Positions 35,608 through 44,835 are shown, counted from the first letter of the stretch. The stretch: DNA of 64,000 nucleotides from Chitinophagaceae bacterium UBA4407 (GCA_002390845.1 DGQT01000092.1:65819-129818); one strand, 5' to 3'. Numbers and translations are program-made. The notes: a model not told the origin generated them from the letters alone.

Positions 35608-35836
35608 ATTATTGGCCCAACTACTTTGCTACTATGTAGCCCGGTTGCGTCGCACACTTTTGCGTTTTGTTCGCTGTTGGGCATTGTGCAAATGGTCTTA
35701 CTATATGCTACCCCCGCAATAAAAAACTTTCTGAATTTAGTTTTACTGATTTTATATAAGCCCAAAGCTGCCATTTGTACAAAAGATAAAGTGATTGCGA
35801 CGCAACGAAGATGCTATGAAAACTGATGCTGGTATT
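35608..35836. repeat. Palindromic intergenic element, mixed cores
   Basis: Left arm (35608-35660): TTGGCCCAAC, TATGTAGCCCGGTTG, core GCGTCGCACAC. Right arm (35790-35836): core GATTGCGACGC, AACGAAGATGCTATGAAAA, CTGATGCTGGTATT. The ~130-base loop shows no periodic array. The 35559-35991 gap holds nothing else I can name. Confidence 0.82.
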
Positions 35837-35991
35837 CAAATAAATCATTTTCTGGCAACTTATGATTACGCAATAAAAACATCCAAATGCTCAGCATTAT
35901 TTTTTTGCTTAACATAAACCGTTGTTAAAGCAACTGCCATAACATTTATTTTAGTTTACATGCTATTTATTGCACAGCTAAACTAAAATTT

Positions 35992-36657
35992 ATGGTACAA
36001 AAATTTACGCTTATTGCAACACTGTTTGCATGCATTTCATTAACCTCAAAATCGCAAATTGAAAAGGGCAATGTTTTAGTTGGCGGTAATCTTGCATTTA
36101 ACAGTACTACCCGGGATCCGGCTGGTTTATCTGGCCCAACATCCGGCCTTTCTATTTCGCCTTCAGTAGCATGGGCCTGTAAAAATAACAGGCTTGCCGG
36201 GGTATTGCTTACATACAGGCATACAGGTAACGAAAATAAAGAGCTTAACACAAACAGCTACGGGGCAGGTGTATTTCTACGGCAGTACAAGCCTTTGGGC
36301 AAAAGCGGTTTTTATGTTTTTGCACAGGAATCTTTGAATTATAATAACAATGAATACAGGCAGTTCGTGAGTGGTTATAGCGGTAGTTATATTTTAAAAT
36401 CAAAAGCTGATGATATCAGCACCGGTATAAACCCCGGTTTTGCATTTGACCTTACCAATAAAGTTCAATTAGAATTATTACTCAATAACCTTGTTTCACT
36501 GGGGTACTCGCAAACAAAAAGCAGCAGCATATTTAACACCAGTGGAATTCCCCCGTTCAGTTACAAAGAGCATAGCTTTTATATAAACTCGGACTTTAAC
36601 CTTGACCAATTGAGTAATATTAATGTTGGCGTAAAATTTATACTGGGAAAAAAGTGA
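35992..36657 (+). CDS. Secreted outer-membrane beta-barrel-like hypothetical protein
   Basis: 221 residues. A signal peptide (about 1-22, ending SKSQ) is followed by alternating hydrophobic strands: NVLVGGNLAFNS, GLSISPSVAWACKNNRLAG, GAGVFLRQYKPLGKSGFYVF, GINPGFAFDLTNKVQLELLL, ending SNINVGVKFILGKK with an aromatic or hydrophobic strand end. This is the pattern of a small 8- to 10-strand porin-like barrel. The function is unknown. It stands alone, with a hairpin terminator 25 bases after its stop. Confidence 0.82.
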   Translation: MVQKFTLIATLFACISLTSKSQIEKGNVLVGGNLAFNSTTRDPAGLSGPTSGLSISPSVAWACKNNRLAGVLLTYRHTGNENKELNTNSYGAGVFLRQYKPLGKSGFYVFAQESLNYNNNEYRQFVSGYSGSYILKSKADDISTGINPGFAFDLTNKVQLELLLNNLVSLGYSQTKSSSIFNTSGIPPFSYKEHSFYINSDFNLDQLSNINVGVKFILGKK

Positions 36658-36682
36658 TCTAATTATTAAAGGCAGCATTTCA

Positions 36683-36722
36683 AATTGTTACAGGCGGGTT
36701 AGCGCCAACCGCCTGCAACAAA
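36683..36722 (+). terminator. Intrinsic terminator after barrel protein gene
   Basis: TTGTTACAGGCGG and CCGCCTGCAACAA form a long stem around GTTAGCGCCAA, followed by AATTTTATTT. Confidence 0.82.
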
Positions 36723-36774
36723 ATTTTATTTATCTGAATCAACTTATTGTTTGTTTATTTTAGCATAACGCAAT

Positions 36775-37863
36775 ATGCAGAATAAGAAACTTACGGTTGT
36801 ACAAATTATCGATCAGTTGAATGTTGGCGGCGCCGAACGTGTACTGGTAACACTCTCAAATCTCTTGTACCAAAACGGCCACTCAGTTACTGTTGTTGCT
36901 ACTGTAACCAAAGGGCCGCTGGCGGCACAATTGAATAAAGAAATTCCTTTTATCGATCTTCAGAGAAAATGGAAATGGAACCCATTTACGATGTTCAGTT
37001 TAATAAAAGCAATAAAAGGATTTGATATTATCCACGTGCATTCTTCTTATAACCTTCGGTATGTTTACCTTGCTTCAAAACTTTTTGCATTACGAAAACC
37101 AATTTTCTTTCACGAACATTTTGGCGATATTGAAACCAATAAAAATGTGTCCTGGCACCAGCGGCTGATTTATCCAAAAACCATATTGGTCGCTGTTTCC
37201 CGCAGTATAGAACAATGGGCATTACAAAGTTTGAAGATGGATAGCAAAAGAGTTTTTCTTTTACCAAATACAGTAAATGTTATTAAGCCAGGTGATGCCC
37301 AAAACCAGGATGCAGCTAATGCAATAAATCTTGTACTCGTTGCCAATATTCGGCCAACAAAAAATATAGAATTTGCTATTGACCTGCTAAAAGAATTGAA
37401 TGCGAAAAATCTTTTTCACCTAACCATTATTGGTAAGCCGACAGAATTGGTTTATCTCGAAAATCTGCAACAAAAAATAAAGCAGCTTCAAATAACAGAA
37501 CAGGTAAATTTTATTTTTAATGCAGATGAAATACAACCAATGCTACATCAGTTCGATCTTGGTATTCACACGGCAAAATCAGAATCAGGGCCTTTGGTTT
37601 TAATTGAATACATGGCACAGGGATTACCTTTTATTACGTTTAACACTGGTGAAGTTGTGCAACAGATAAAAACTGAATTACCGGAATTGATCGCTGATGA
37701 TTTTAATATTCAGTCATGGATTGAAAAGATCGGATTTTTGCTCAATGCTAAAAACTCATTATCAATCGTAGATAAAATGCAAGGGGTTTTTAAAGCTAAT
37801 TTTTCTGAAGAGGAATACTATAAACGTTGCATTCATATTTACAATGAAGGCTTGAAGTTGTAA
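36775..37863 (+). CDS. Glycosyltransferase family 4
   Basis: 362 residues. The N-terminal half starts VVQIIDQLNVGGAERVLVTL, the acceptor-side loop of GT4 enzymes, and contains FDIIHVHSSYNLR and FFHEHFGD. The C-terminal half has LVANIRPTKNIEFAIDLLKEL and the E-x7-E motif in SESGPLVLIEYMAQGLPFI. It transfers a sugar from a nucleotide sugar with retention of configuration, probably in surface glycan assembly. It is a lone gene, not part of a polysaccharide cluster. Confidence 0.92.
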   Translation: MQNKKLTVVQIIDQLNVGGAERVLVTLSNLLYQNGHSVTVVATVTKGPLAAQLNKEIPFIDLQRKWKWNPFTMFSLIKAIKGFDIIHVHSSYNLRYVYLASKLFALRKPIFFHEHFGDIETNKNVSWHQRLIYPKTILVAVSRSIEQWALQSLKMDSKRVFLLPNTVNVIKPGDAQNQDAANAINLVLVANIRPTKNIEFAIDLLKELNAKNLFHLTIIGKPTELVYLENLQQKIKQLQITEQVNFIFNADEIQPMLHQFDLGIHTAKSESGPLVLIEYMAQGLPFITFNTGEVVQQIKTELPELIADDFNIQSWIEKIGFLLNAKNSLSIVDKMQGVFKANFSEEEYYKRCIHIYNEGLKL

Positions 37864-37867
37864 ATAT

Positions 37868-37903
37868 AAAACCTGCCAGGTTTTTAAGGCCAGGCAGGTT
37901 TTA
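37868..37903. terminator. Bidirectional terminator between convergent genes
   Basis: AAAACCTGCC and GGCAGGTTTT, with AGG/CCT extensions, form a stem with A and T runs on opposite sides, right after the GT4 stop codon. It can serve the plus strand and, through the T-run on the other strand, the convergent OPT gene. Confidence 0.85.
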
Positions 37904-37930
37904 TGGCTGTTGAAAGCTTCATACAGATTC

Positions 37931-37993
37931 AAAACTACAAGTGTGCGACGCAACTAAAGCTCAATAGATATTCAATTGCCCGGTTCAAAAAAA
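37931..37993 (-). repeat. Right arm, GTGTGCGACGC core, abutting OPT stop codon
   Basis: AACTACAAGTGTGCGACGCA, ACTAAAGCTCAATAG and outer GCCCGGTTCAAAAAAA, which ends five bases before the OPT transporter stop at 37999. Confidence 0.82.
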
Positions 37994-37998
37994 TGTAT

Positions 37999-40071
37999 TT
38001 ATTCTTCTAAAATATTGGTACTTTTTTTCATGGCAGTTCTGTATAAAATAATCGCAAGCGTTACAAATAATCCTACCCCAAGCAACTGGTAAATGCCGGG
38101 CGATAAGAAACTTTCTAAACCACTTTCCATATTCACGGTTTCAAGGCTTTTTGCAATGTTTTCGCTACCTGCGGTAAGCAACGCAACAGCAACACCGGCC
38201 AATGCACCACCGGCTACCAAACCCGTTGCAAAGAGATTGCCTTTGCCAAGATCATCCTCTTCTACAGCTTCGCCTTTTTTCTTTTTTCTTCTGTCAACCA
38301 ATGCACGTACAGCACCGCCTGCGAAGATGGGCAGCGTAGTGCTCAATGGAAGATAAGCACCTACTGCAAAGCTTAAAGAATTTACACCACACAATTCCAT
38401 TACCACTGCTAGCGCAACACCTACAAATACAAATTGCCAGTCGAGGTTGAATGATAAAATCCCTTTGATTAATGTTGCCATTAATGTTGCCTGCGGCCCG
38501 GGAAATTTATCTGTACCAATGGCGTGAGTGTAGCCTTGTTTCAGCATTTCAGCCGTTGGCGTGTCCAGTATTTTTACAGTTAAACCAATAACGATCGAAG
38601 AAACAATGGCACCAATAAATAAAGCCAACTGTTGATTGCGTGGCGTAGCACCAACAATGTAACCTGTTTTTAAATCCTGTGAAGTAGCACCTGCATTGGC
38701 AGCGGCAATGCAGATCATTCCGCCCACAACCAAAACCATGGGCTCATAAGTTTTACCGCTCCAGCCAATGCCAATAAATACCAGGCAGGTGGCCATAACG
38801 GTGGCGATGGTCATGCCGCTGATCGGGTTATTGCTCGAACCAATAATGCCTACAATTCTTGAAGAAACGGTTACGAAGAATGCGCCAAAAATTACTACTA
38901 ATAAACCAAGAAATAATTTACTGATTACACCATCGCCGGGTATCATTGGAATGAAAGCCATTAATAAGATCAGGCCGATACTACCGAATAAAACCACTTT
39001 TAAATTCATGTCTTTATCAGTACGCAACACAGCCTTGCCCGCAGCTTTATCTTTTAAAGAACCAATACTTTCTTTAAATGAAGAAATGATTGTGGGGATG
39101 GTTTTTAGCAATGTAATAAAACCACCGGCTGCAACAGCACCAGCACCAACCTGACGAATGTAGGCGCGGTAAACTGCGGTTGCTGTATCTGCAAAGGTGT
39201 GACTCGTAGGGTCCCATCCACCAGGTCCGCCTGCAGTTAAAACATCTTTTAAGTAACCGAGCTTTACAAGCTGCGTGGCGATCATTGTTTGATCGTGAAT
39301 CAGCGTTGCCACCAACGGATTGAACACCATCCAGCTTAATACACCACCAGCCACCAATGTGCCTGCAATACGCGGACCGATGATATAACCTACGCCCAAA
39401 TATTCAGGCGTTATTTCGCCGCTGATTTTTGCGGCAGGAAAATATTTATTAGTGAGTGCAGTTGTGTAGGCGGGTACTTCAGCAATTACGTGGAAAATCC
39501 TTTGCAAAAAAGCGTAGCCCATAGAAATAGCCACGCCAAGAAAAGCAACCTTTGCAACCTCTCCGCCTTTTTCGCCAGCTTTTAAAACCGAAGCGCAGGC
39601 TGTGCCTTCGGGGTAAGGAAGTGTATCATGTTCTTTTACAATTAAGGAACGACGTAAGGGAATCATCATTAGTGTTCCCAGTAAGCCGCCAAAGATGGCA
39701 AGCACCAGAATGGTGATATAATTAAAATATTCAGCACCTACACTTTTGCCATCTTCGCCCATGGATAAAAATAAAAAGCCCGGCAGTGTAAACGCAACAC
39801 CGCTGGCAATACTTTCACTGGCAGAGCCCGTTGTTTGAATGATATTGTTTTCTAAGATCGTTGTACGCAGAAACCTTTTGCCAAGTGTGATGGCAATTAC
39901 TGCAATAGGTATGGAAGCGCTTACGGTAAGCCCTGCTTTTAAGGCAAGATATACAGAGGCAGCACCAAACAAACAACCCATTAAACAGCCAACCAGAACA
40001 GCTTTAAGGGTAAACTCCTTCATATTTATTTCGGGGGAAACAAATGGCTGAAATACTTTTTTATCGCTCAT
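37999..40071 (-). CDS. Oligopeptide transporter, OPT family
   Basis: 690 residues with about 15 hydrophobic helices. OPT hallmarks include LKAVLVGCLMGCLFGAASVY near the start, SIPIAVIAITLGKRFL, PYPEGTACASVLKAGEKGG, GIGWSGKTYEP, AANAGATSQDLKTGYIVGATP and ELCGVNSLSFAVGAYLPLST. Bacterial OPT proteins import peptides or metal chelates with protons across the inner membrane. The substrate cannot be told. It is monocistronic and divergent from the acyltransferase gene (71-base gap). Confidence 0.95.
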   Translation of the reverse strand: MSDKKVFQPFVSPEINMKEFTLKAVLVGCLMGCLFGAASVYLALKAGLTVSASIPIAVIAITLGKRFLRTTILENNIIQTTGSASESIASGVAFTLPGFLFLSMGEDGKSVGAEYFNYITILVLAIFGGLLGTLMMIPLRRSLIVKEHDTLPYPEGTACASVLKAGEKGGEVAKVAFLGVAISMGYAFLQRIFHVIAEVPAYTTALTNKYFPAAKISGEITPEYLGVGYIIGPRIAGTLVAGGVLSWMVFNPLVATLIHDQTMIATQLVKLGYLKDVLTAGGPGGWDPTSHTFADTATAVYRAYIRQVGAGAVAAGGFITLLKTIPTIISSFKESIGSLKDKAAGKAVLRTDKDMNLKVVLFGSIGLILLMAFIPMIPGDGVISKLFLGLLVVIFGAFFVTVSSRIVGIIGSSNNPISGMTIATVMATCLVFIGIGWSGKTYEPMVLVVGGMICIAAANAGATSQDLKTGYIVGATPRNQQLALFIGAIVSSIVIGLTVKILDTPTAEMLKQGYTHAIGTDKFPGPQATLMATLIKGILSFNLDWQFVFVGVALAVVMELCGVNSLSFAVGAYLPLSTTLPIFAGGAVRALVDRRKKKKGEAVEEDDLGKGNLFATGLVAGGALAGVAVALLTAGSENIAKSLETVNMESGLESFLSPGIYQLLGVGLFVTLAIILYRTAMKKSTNILEE

Positions 40072-40142
40072 GCATATTGGTTTAGATTTTAAATGTAACG
40101 CATTTGTTTTTTACTCCTTATTTTTAATGCATTCATTTTTAT

Positions 40143-41075
40143 ATGCAGCAATTGTTTTATGGTTTTATAAAAATATGGGTGCGGTTGTCTTTAAAGATTT
40201 TCTGCAAAAAGGTTGTTATTCGTAACCCGGAAAATCTTGCTGCAGAAGGCCCGCTGATCATTGCTGCCAATCATCCCAATTCCTTTTTTGATGCAATACT
40301 CATTGGTGCCCACATGCAGCAACCTGTTCATTTTATTACCCGTGGCGATGTATTCCGCAAACGCTGGGCACCCAGTATTTTAGAGCAATTGAACATGATG
40401 CCTATTTACCGCATCAGGGATGGTAAAGAAAAGCTGAGCCTTAACCAGCAAACATTCAGCCGTTCAGTAGAAGTACTAAAAGCAAATGGTATCGTACTCA
40501 TTTTTGTAGAGGGCATGTGCGAGTATCAAACAACTTTGCTGCCTTTAAAGAAAGGAGCGCCGCGTATATTGCTCAGTTGCTGGCAACAAGGCATCAACGC
40601 GAAAGTTTTACCGGTATGGCTGCGGTACAATTCGTTCTTTTCATTCAGCAAAAACACAGAGATCAATTTGGGAAACATCTTTGGTAAAGAAATCGTCAGC
40701 TCAAATGTTTCAGATGGTGAAGCCATTACCAAAATCAATAAAACAACATCGCAGGAGTTATTGCGGTTGTATGATATACGACATAAGTTTTTACATCTTG
40801 TATTACTGTTTCGTTGGTTGCTTGCTATACCAGCCTTTGCAGGGTTTTTATTCAATTATCCGTTTTATATTCTTGTAAGATCTGTTGTGTACCCACTCAC
40901 CAAAAAAGATATGCATTACGATAGTGTAATGTTTGGCGTACTAACTTTATTGTACCCTTTTTATGTTTTGCTGTTAACATTTATTACCTGGCATTTTACA
41001 CACAATGTCTATAGTTTTTTAATAATTGTTTTACTGCCTTTGCTTGCCCGTTGTTATGTGATTTTTAAGAAATAA
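40143..41075 (+). CDS. PlsC-like glycerolipid acyltransferase
   Basis: 310 residues. The acyltransferase box is ANHPNSFFDAILIGA (about residues 39-53), with five residues between His and Asp rather than the usual four, as seen in fungal Sct1/Gpt2-type enzymes. FVEGMCEYQTTLLPLKKGAPRI holds the second substrate-binding motif (E-G). Two or three hydrophobic helices at the C-terminus (about 218-300) anchor it in the membrane. It likely acylates a lysophospholipid or glycerol-3-phosphate. Confidence 0.88.
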   Translation: MQQLFYGFIKIWVRLSLKIFCKKVVIRNPENLAAEGPLIIAANHPNSFFDAILIGAHMQQPVHFITRGDVFRKRWAPSILEQLNMMPIYRIRDGKEKLSLNQQTFSRSVEVLKANGIVLIFVEGMCEYQTTLLPLKKGAPRILLSCWQQGINAKVLPVWLRYNSFFSFSKNTEINLGNIFGKEIVSSNVSDGEAITKINKTTSQELLRLYDIRHKFLHLVLLFRWLLAIPAFAGFLFNYPFYILVRSVVYPLTKKDMHYDSVMFGVLTLLYPFYVLLLTFITWHFTHNVYSFLIIVLLPLLARCYVIFKK

Positions 41076-41402
41076 TTTTTTGAACCAAACAGTAGGAATA
41101 CTATGAGGCTTTTCTTGCGTCGCACACTTCCTCTGAAGTAACAATGATCGGCAAAGCGAAGATGGCAACATCGGTCTGACGGCTCAAAGAAGTCTGACCG
41201 TTATCCTTCATGTGCCTGTGTGTACCGATGGTTCATGAGCAATTGTATGTTCAATTCACGTATTAGCTAATTGGCGGATTGTCGAATTTAGTAATTCGAA
41301 AATTCGTTAATCCGAAAATTCGTTGAATTAATTTCCGAACGTACAAGTGAGTGACACAAGGAACGGTGAAGAAAGATTCTGTTGTTGGCTCAATAAAAAT
41401 TG
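41076..41402. repeat. Palindromic intergenic element, mixed cores, with period-8 array
   Basis: Left arm (41077-41130): TTTTTTGAACC, ACTATGAGGCTTTTCTTG, core GCGTCGCACACTTCC. Right arm (41333-41402): core GTACAAGTGAGTGACACAAG, diverged middle and outer TTGGCTCAATAAAAAT. The loop holds a period-8 array (41271-41326) with consensus TTCGnnAA, for example TTCGTTAA. It fills the gap between two convergent stop codons. Confidence 0.87.
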
Positions 41403-41415
41403 CAGCTTTGAAAGT

Positions 41416-42327
41416 TTACTCTTTGCAAACTTCTACCACAAACTTAAGTGCAGGGCGTATAAAATAGCGGTCGTATTTTTTTGCATAGCGCGTAACATCG
41501 CCATTATTAATCATGTAAAAGCCGCTTTCATTTTCATCTGATACATACTGCATAGAAAGCGACCAGCGGTTCTGCATATCGCTGAGCCATTGTATTTTTT
41601 GGGTGGTAGATTTTAGTGAATCGAACTGTAATTTATACTCTGGTGTATAAATGAATTCCAGCCCGAACACCAGCCAGTCTTTTGCGCAGGGAATAGCTTT
41701 GGCGGGTATGTCAAAATCGTTCCAGCCCTGCTGGTAAGGATACACCAGCATATTGGTATCGGTTAATTCTTTACCGGGCATTTTTGCATCAACATCCCAC
41801 TGGTACCAGCGTAACCTTACCGGTACCTGCGTATTGGGCGACTTTTCATCGAAAAGGATGCTTATTTTATTGATGTACCCCACACGCCCCGATATATTAT
41901 CGTAACGTGAGATAATTACAAATTTAGTTTCAGGTCCGGGGCCGATATATTGTTTAATACGCCTTCTTTTTTTATTCAATTCATAGGTTGTGGTCTTCCT
42001 GCAGTTGCTAACAATAACCGGTTGCAGGCTTTGCATTTGAGGGAGCATTTTTATTAGTAACCCATCTTTTAAATCAACGGCAGCAATGGAAATTTTCTGG
42101 AAACCCAGGAACTGTACCGTAATAGAATCTTGTTTTTCCAGTGAGTCAGTATTGATGGAAAAGTAACCACTTACATCGGTATAAATAACACGTTGCTGGC
42201 TATGGTATAAAACAATTGCATAACCAAGCGGCCTGTTGTTCGATGCATCAATTACTCTTGCTGTAATTGTTTGTGCATGAAGAATATGAAAACAGAAAAA
42301 CAGTATTAAAGTCAATAACTTTTTCAT
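41416..42327 (-). CDS. Secreted CarboxypepD_reg-like protein
   Basis: 303 residues. A signal peptide (about 1-18, ILHAQ) precedes a carboxypeptidase-regulatory-like beta-sandwich (ITARVIDASNNRPLGYAIVL, TDVSGYFSI, about 20-95), as found at the N-terminus of SusC proteins and other Bacteroidota surface proteins. The remaining ~200 residues (starting PVIVSNCRKTTTYELNKKRR) have no family I recognise, but contain a beta-rich stretch with RLRWYQWDVDAKMPGKEL. It is probably periplasmic or outer-membrane associated. Confidence 0.82.
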   Translation of the reverse strand: MKKLLTLILFFCFHILHAQTITARVIDASNNRPLGYAIVLYHSQQRVIYTDVSGYFSINTDSLEKQDSITVQFLGFQKISIAAVDLKDGLLIKMLPQMQSLQPVIVSNCRKTTTYELNKKRRRIKQYIGPGPETKFVIISRYDNISGRVGYINKISILFDEKSPNTQVPVRLRWYQWDVDAKMPGKELTDTNMLVYPYQQGWNDFDIPAKAIPCAKDWLVFGLEFIYTPEYKLQFDSLKSTTQKIQWLSDMQNRWSLSMQYVSDENESGFYMINNGDVTRYAKKYDRYFIRPALKFVVEVCKE

Positions 42328-42414
42328 GTACCGAAGTTATAACCGCTTACTTAGAAGATTGTATTTTTTTTACAGCAGGTATATTTATTATATATAAAAC
42401 TGATTTGCTAAAAA

Positions 42415-43305
42415 CTAATATGCAACTGCGAGCAATACCTGCCAGGCTTCGTTAACACTGCCTGCATCCAACAATTTTTTTGCATATAAATGCAGTTCAT
42501 TTTCCATTTCATTGGGATCGGTTGCGTAATACTGGATAATATTCTTTAAAGTATCATCTTCAAAGGCTACATCAACTACGGGCATTTCCTCAACGTTGGC
42601 CAGCATGCCAAGGTTGTTGCCGGAAAGTATGTTGCTGTTGCGAATGCTTTGCGGTAAAGCATCTACACCAATGCCCAGTTTAAGATTTGGTTTGGGTACT
42701 TTAAATAGATTGTTCCCGTTTACTACAGAATACCAGTCGCCGCCCATTCTTGCTACCTGGTGAAATTTTTGCTGGTCGATCATTTTGCCATCTTCCGTAA
42801 GAATGCTTTCATCAACATGCATACAGATCACTTCTGCAATTACCAGTTGCCCTGCACCACCGGTTTCTCCCAGGCTTTTTATTTCAAGCACTCTACATTC
42901 CAGTTTTACTTTTGCTTCTTTTACCATGGGCGGTTTTACATGCAATGCATCCTGTTTTGTAAAACCTGCTTTTATAAATTCATCAACTTCTTTGGGAAAT
43001 TCGCAGCTTGATAAACTCATTTGCTGCACCATATCGTAATTGCAGATATGAATCACTACTTCGGGCACTTCCATTACATTTTGTAAGGTGTGTTTGGTAC
43101 TGTTATCCCGCACCCTTCTTGCAGGAGAAAAAATTACCACAGGTGGATTTGCCGAGAACATATTGAAAAAACTAAACGGGCTTAAGTTTACATTACCTGC
43201 GGCATTAATGGTGCTTACAAATGCAACAGGCCGGGGCGCTATTGCATGTTGCAGCCAGTTTTGTTTTTCGCCGGGGCGAAGGTCTTTTAATTCTAATGTG
43301 ATCAT
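42415..43305 (-). CDS. Flavin reductase family protein (FMN-binding split barrel)
   Basis: 296 residues. The flavin-reductase-like domain occupies about residues 15-200: HAIAPRPVAFVSTINAAGNV, NLSPFSFFNMFSANPPVVIFS and RDNSTKHTLQN (FMN phosphate region). The C-terminal ~100 residues are longer than in minimal family members. It likely reduces or binds FMN. Upstream on the same strand lie a four-helix-bundle gene and an FAH-family hydrolase, and FAH plus flavin reductase pairs in Bacteroidota suggest aromatic amino-acid breakdown. The start ATG at 43305 lies beside a period-8 array. Confidence 0.88.
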   Translation of the reverse strand: MITLELKDLRPGEKQNWLQHAIAPRPVAFVSTINAAGNVNLSPFSFFNMFSANPPVVIFSPARRVRDNSTKHTLQNVMEVPEVVIHICNYDMVQQMSLSSCEFPKEVDEFIKAGFTKQDALHVKPPMVKEAKVKLECRVLEIKSLGETGGAGQLVIAEVICMHVDESILTEDGKMIDQQKFHQVARMGGDWYSVVNGNNLFKVPKPNLKLGIGVDALPQSIRNSNILSGNNLGMLANVEEMPVVDVAFEDDTLKNIIQYYATDPNEMENELHLYAKKLLDAGSVNEAWQVLLAVAY

Positions 43306-43315
43306 TTTTTATTAA

Positions 43316-43348
43316 CGAATTTGCGACTTATCGGATTTTGCGAATTAA
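43316..43348. repeat. Period-8 quasi-repeat (CGAATT type) at 3' end of four-helix gene
   Basis: About four units such as CGAATTTG and CGACTTAT, eight bases apart (one nine). It overlaps the stop codon of the four-helix-bundle gene by three bases and ends ~11 bases from the flavin reductase start. Confidence 0.62.
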
Positions 43349-43734
43349 GTGACTTGTGTGTTTTTATTAATTGTCGATTTCAGGTATTGTATAAAACCAC
43401 CAATCTTTTTTGAAAGCTCTAAAACTTTATTGCTGAAATAAACATAAGAAGACTCTTCAATCATTTTTGCTTTGTATAAAATAGTGAATTGATTAAAAAC
43501 CTCACCGGAAGAACCTTTTGAATATGTAAGAAATCGTATAAAAATTTTATTATTCCCGTACTCGAATCCTTCAGCGATATTATTTGATATTGATGAAGCT
43601 GCAGCTCTTATTTGATCTTTCATTCGATAATCTGTTTTCAATTTTCCTTCTTCACAAAAAATATATACTTCAGCGGCAAAGTCAACAGCCTCTTTCCATA
43701 AAGGCAATTCTGTAAATGAAATATATTTAGCCAT
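43345..43734 (-). CDS. Four-helix-bundle protein (S23 / 23S rRNA intervening-sequence family)
   Basis: 129 residues, all helical. Family signatures are LPLWKEAVDFAAEVY (helix 1), DQIRAAASSISNNIAEGFEYG (the conserved IAEG turn after helix 2) and FIRFLTYSKGSSGEV (helix 3). The family, which is homologous to the Avd accessory proteins of diversity-generating retroelements, occurs as scattered orphan genes. Here it lies between two metabolic genes of the same strand and is bounded on both sides by period-8 arrays, suggesting insertion as a cassette. Its role is unknown, and no retroelement is in the window. Confidence 0.9.
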   Translation of the reverse strand: MAKYISFTELPLWKEAVDFAAEVYIFCEEGKLKTDYRMKDQIRAAASSISNNIAEGFEYGNNKIFIRFLTYSKGSSGEVFNQFTILYKAKMIEESSYVYFSNKVLELSKKIGGFIQYLKSTINKNTQVT

Positions 43735-43749
43735 AAGCTTATAATTTCT

Positions 43750-43788
43750 AATTCGCCAATCCGTAATCCGCTAATCCGGTAATTTCTT
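43750..43788. repeat. Period-8 quasi-repeat (AATCCG type) over the FAH gene 3' end
   Basis: Five units of AATCCGnn (AATCCGCT, AATCCGGT, one unit of seven). It starts ~16 bases upstream of the four-helix gene start and runs into the last six codons and stop of the FAH gene, so the array supplies the FAH C-terminal residues KLPD. Confidence 0.65.
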
Positions 43789-44784
43789 CAACGCCAGTAT
43801 CGAAAAATCACTTTCTTCGGCAACAATCGTATTACTCAGTTTACCCAAACCATCAATTTCCATTTCAACAATATCGCCTTCTTTTAACCACTGCTCCTCA
43901 TAATTGGGGTCGTTCAATTTTCCGGTACCGTTTAATTCGAGAAAGCAACCCGTGCCAACAGTGCCGCTGCCAATTACATCGCCGGCATAAAGTGTAACGC
44001 CGTAAGAGCAACGCTCAATAATCTCGGCAAAAGTCCAGTCCATATCGCCAACATTGCCTTCACTTACCTGCACGCCGTTTACAGAGCATTTCATTTTCAG
44101 GTTCCAGCTTTTGCCGGTATGGTTTTCTTTTGCCGGTATTTCAAACTGCTCCAGTTCATCCAAGGTAACAAGGCATGGGCCAAGCACAGTTGCAAAATCT
44201 TTACCTTTTGCAGGACCCAGGTTCAACAGCATTTCTTCCATTTGTAATTTTCTGGCACTCATATCGTTCATGATCATCAGTCCGCCAATGTAGGCATCTG
44301 CTTCTGCTGCCGGAATGTTTCTGCCCTGCTTACAAATTACAATAGCAGCTTCCAGTTCAAAATCTAGTTTTTCAAAATGATCGGGCATGCAGGCAATATC
44401 GCCGGCGCCCTGTACACTGTGGTGATTGGTGAAATAAAAAATCGGGTATTGGTCAAACTCGGGGATCATCGGTGCATTTCTGTTGCGTCTTGCCGCAGCT
44501 ACATGTTGCCGAAATGCATAAGCATCCCTGCAGCTTGTAGGGAACGGAACCGGCGATAACAGTTGCACATATTCAAGCGCAACACCTTTGTCTTTGCCAA
44601 TACGGCCATCAACAATGGCATTGTTTACAGCAGTGGCAATGTTAATATTTTCTTCCCAGTAATTCAGGAACATGTTCATAGAAGAAGGTAATTCAGGGTG
44701 CAGCAGGTCTGCGTCGAACAAAAGATCATCAACAAGAAATGCAAGCTGGTCGTGTCCGTCTTTCAGGTAAGAAACTAATCTCAT
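43771..44784 (-). CDS. Fumarylacetoacetate hydrolase family protein
   Basis: 337 residues. FAH-fold landmarks are RDAYAFRQHV, FYFTNHHSVQG, the metal-binding acidic residues in KLDFELEAAIVI (E-x-E) and MIMNDMSAR (D), and TFAEIIERCSYGVTLYAGDVIGSGTVGTGC near the C-terminus. The enzyme cleaves a carbon-carbon bond or hydrolyses a beta-diketone-type substrate with a divalent metal. The length (~330) is nearer to bacterial fumarylacetoacetase-like proteins than to short FAHD1 types. Its last codons lie within a period-8 repeat, so the C-terminus may have been altered. Confidence 0.9.
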   Translation of the reverse strand: MRLVSYLKDGHDQLAFLVDDLLFDADLLHPELPSSMNMFLNYWEENINIATAVNNAIVDGRIGKDKGVALEYVQLLSPVPFPTSCRDAYAFRQHVAAARRNRNAPMIPEFDQYPIFYFTNHHSVQGAGDIACMPDHFEKLDFELEAAIVICKQGRNIPAAEADAYIGGLMIMNDMSARKLQMEEMLLNLGPAKGKDFATVLGPCLVTLDELEQFEIPAKENHTGKSWNLKMKCSVNGVQVSEGNVGDMDWTFAEIIERCSYGVTLYAGDVIGSGTVGTGCFLELNGTGKLNDPNYEEQWLKEGDIVEMEIDGLGKLSNTIVAEESDFSILALKKLPD

Positions 44785-44835
44785 AAAATTAAATTGATTG
44801 ATAATAAAAAGGCGCGTAAAAGTAGGGCGAATTTA

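Noticed and set aside
43345..43734. Diversity-generating retroelement
   Set aside because: The four-helix protein is only an Avd relative. No reverse transcriptase and no variable or template repeat pair is present.
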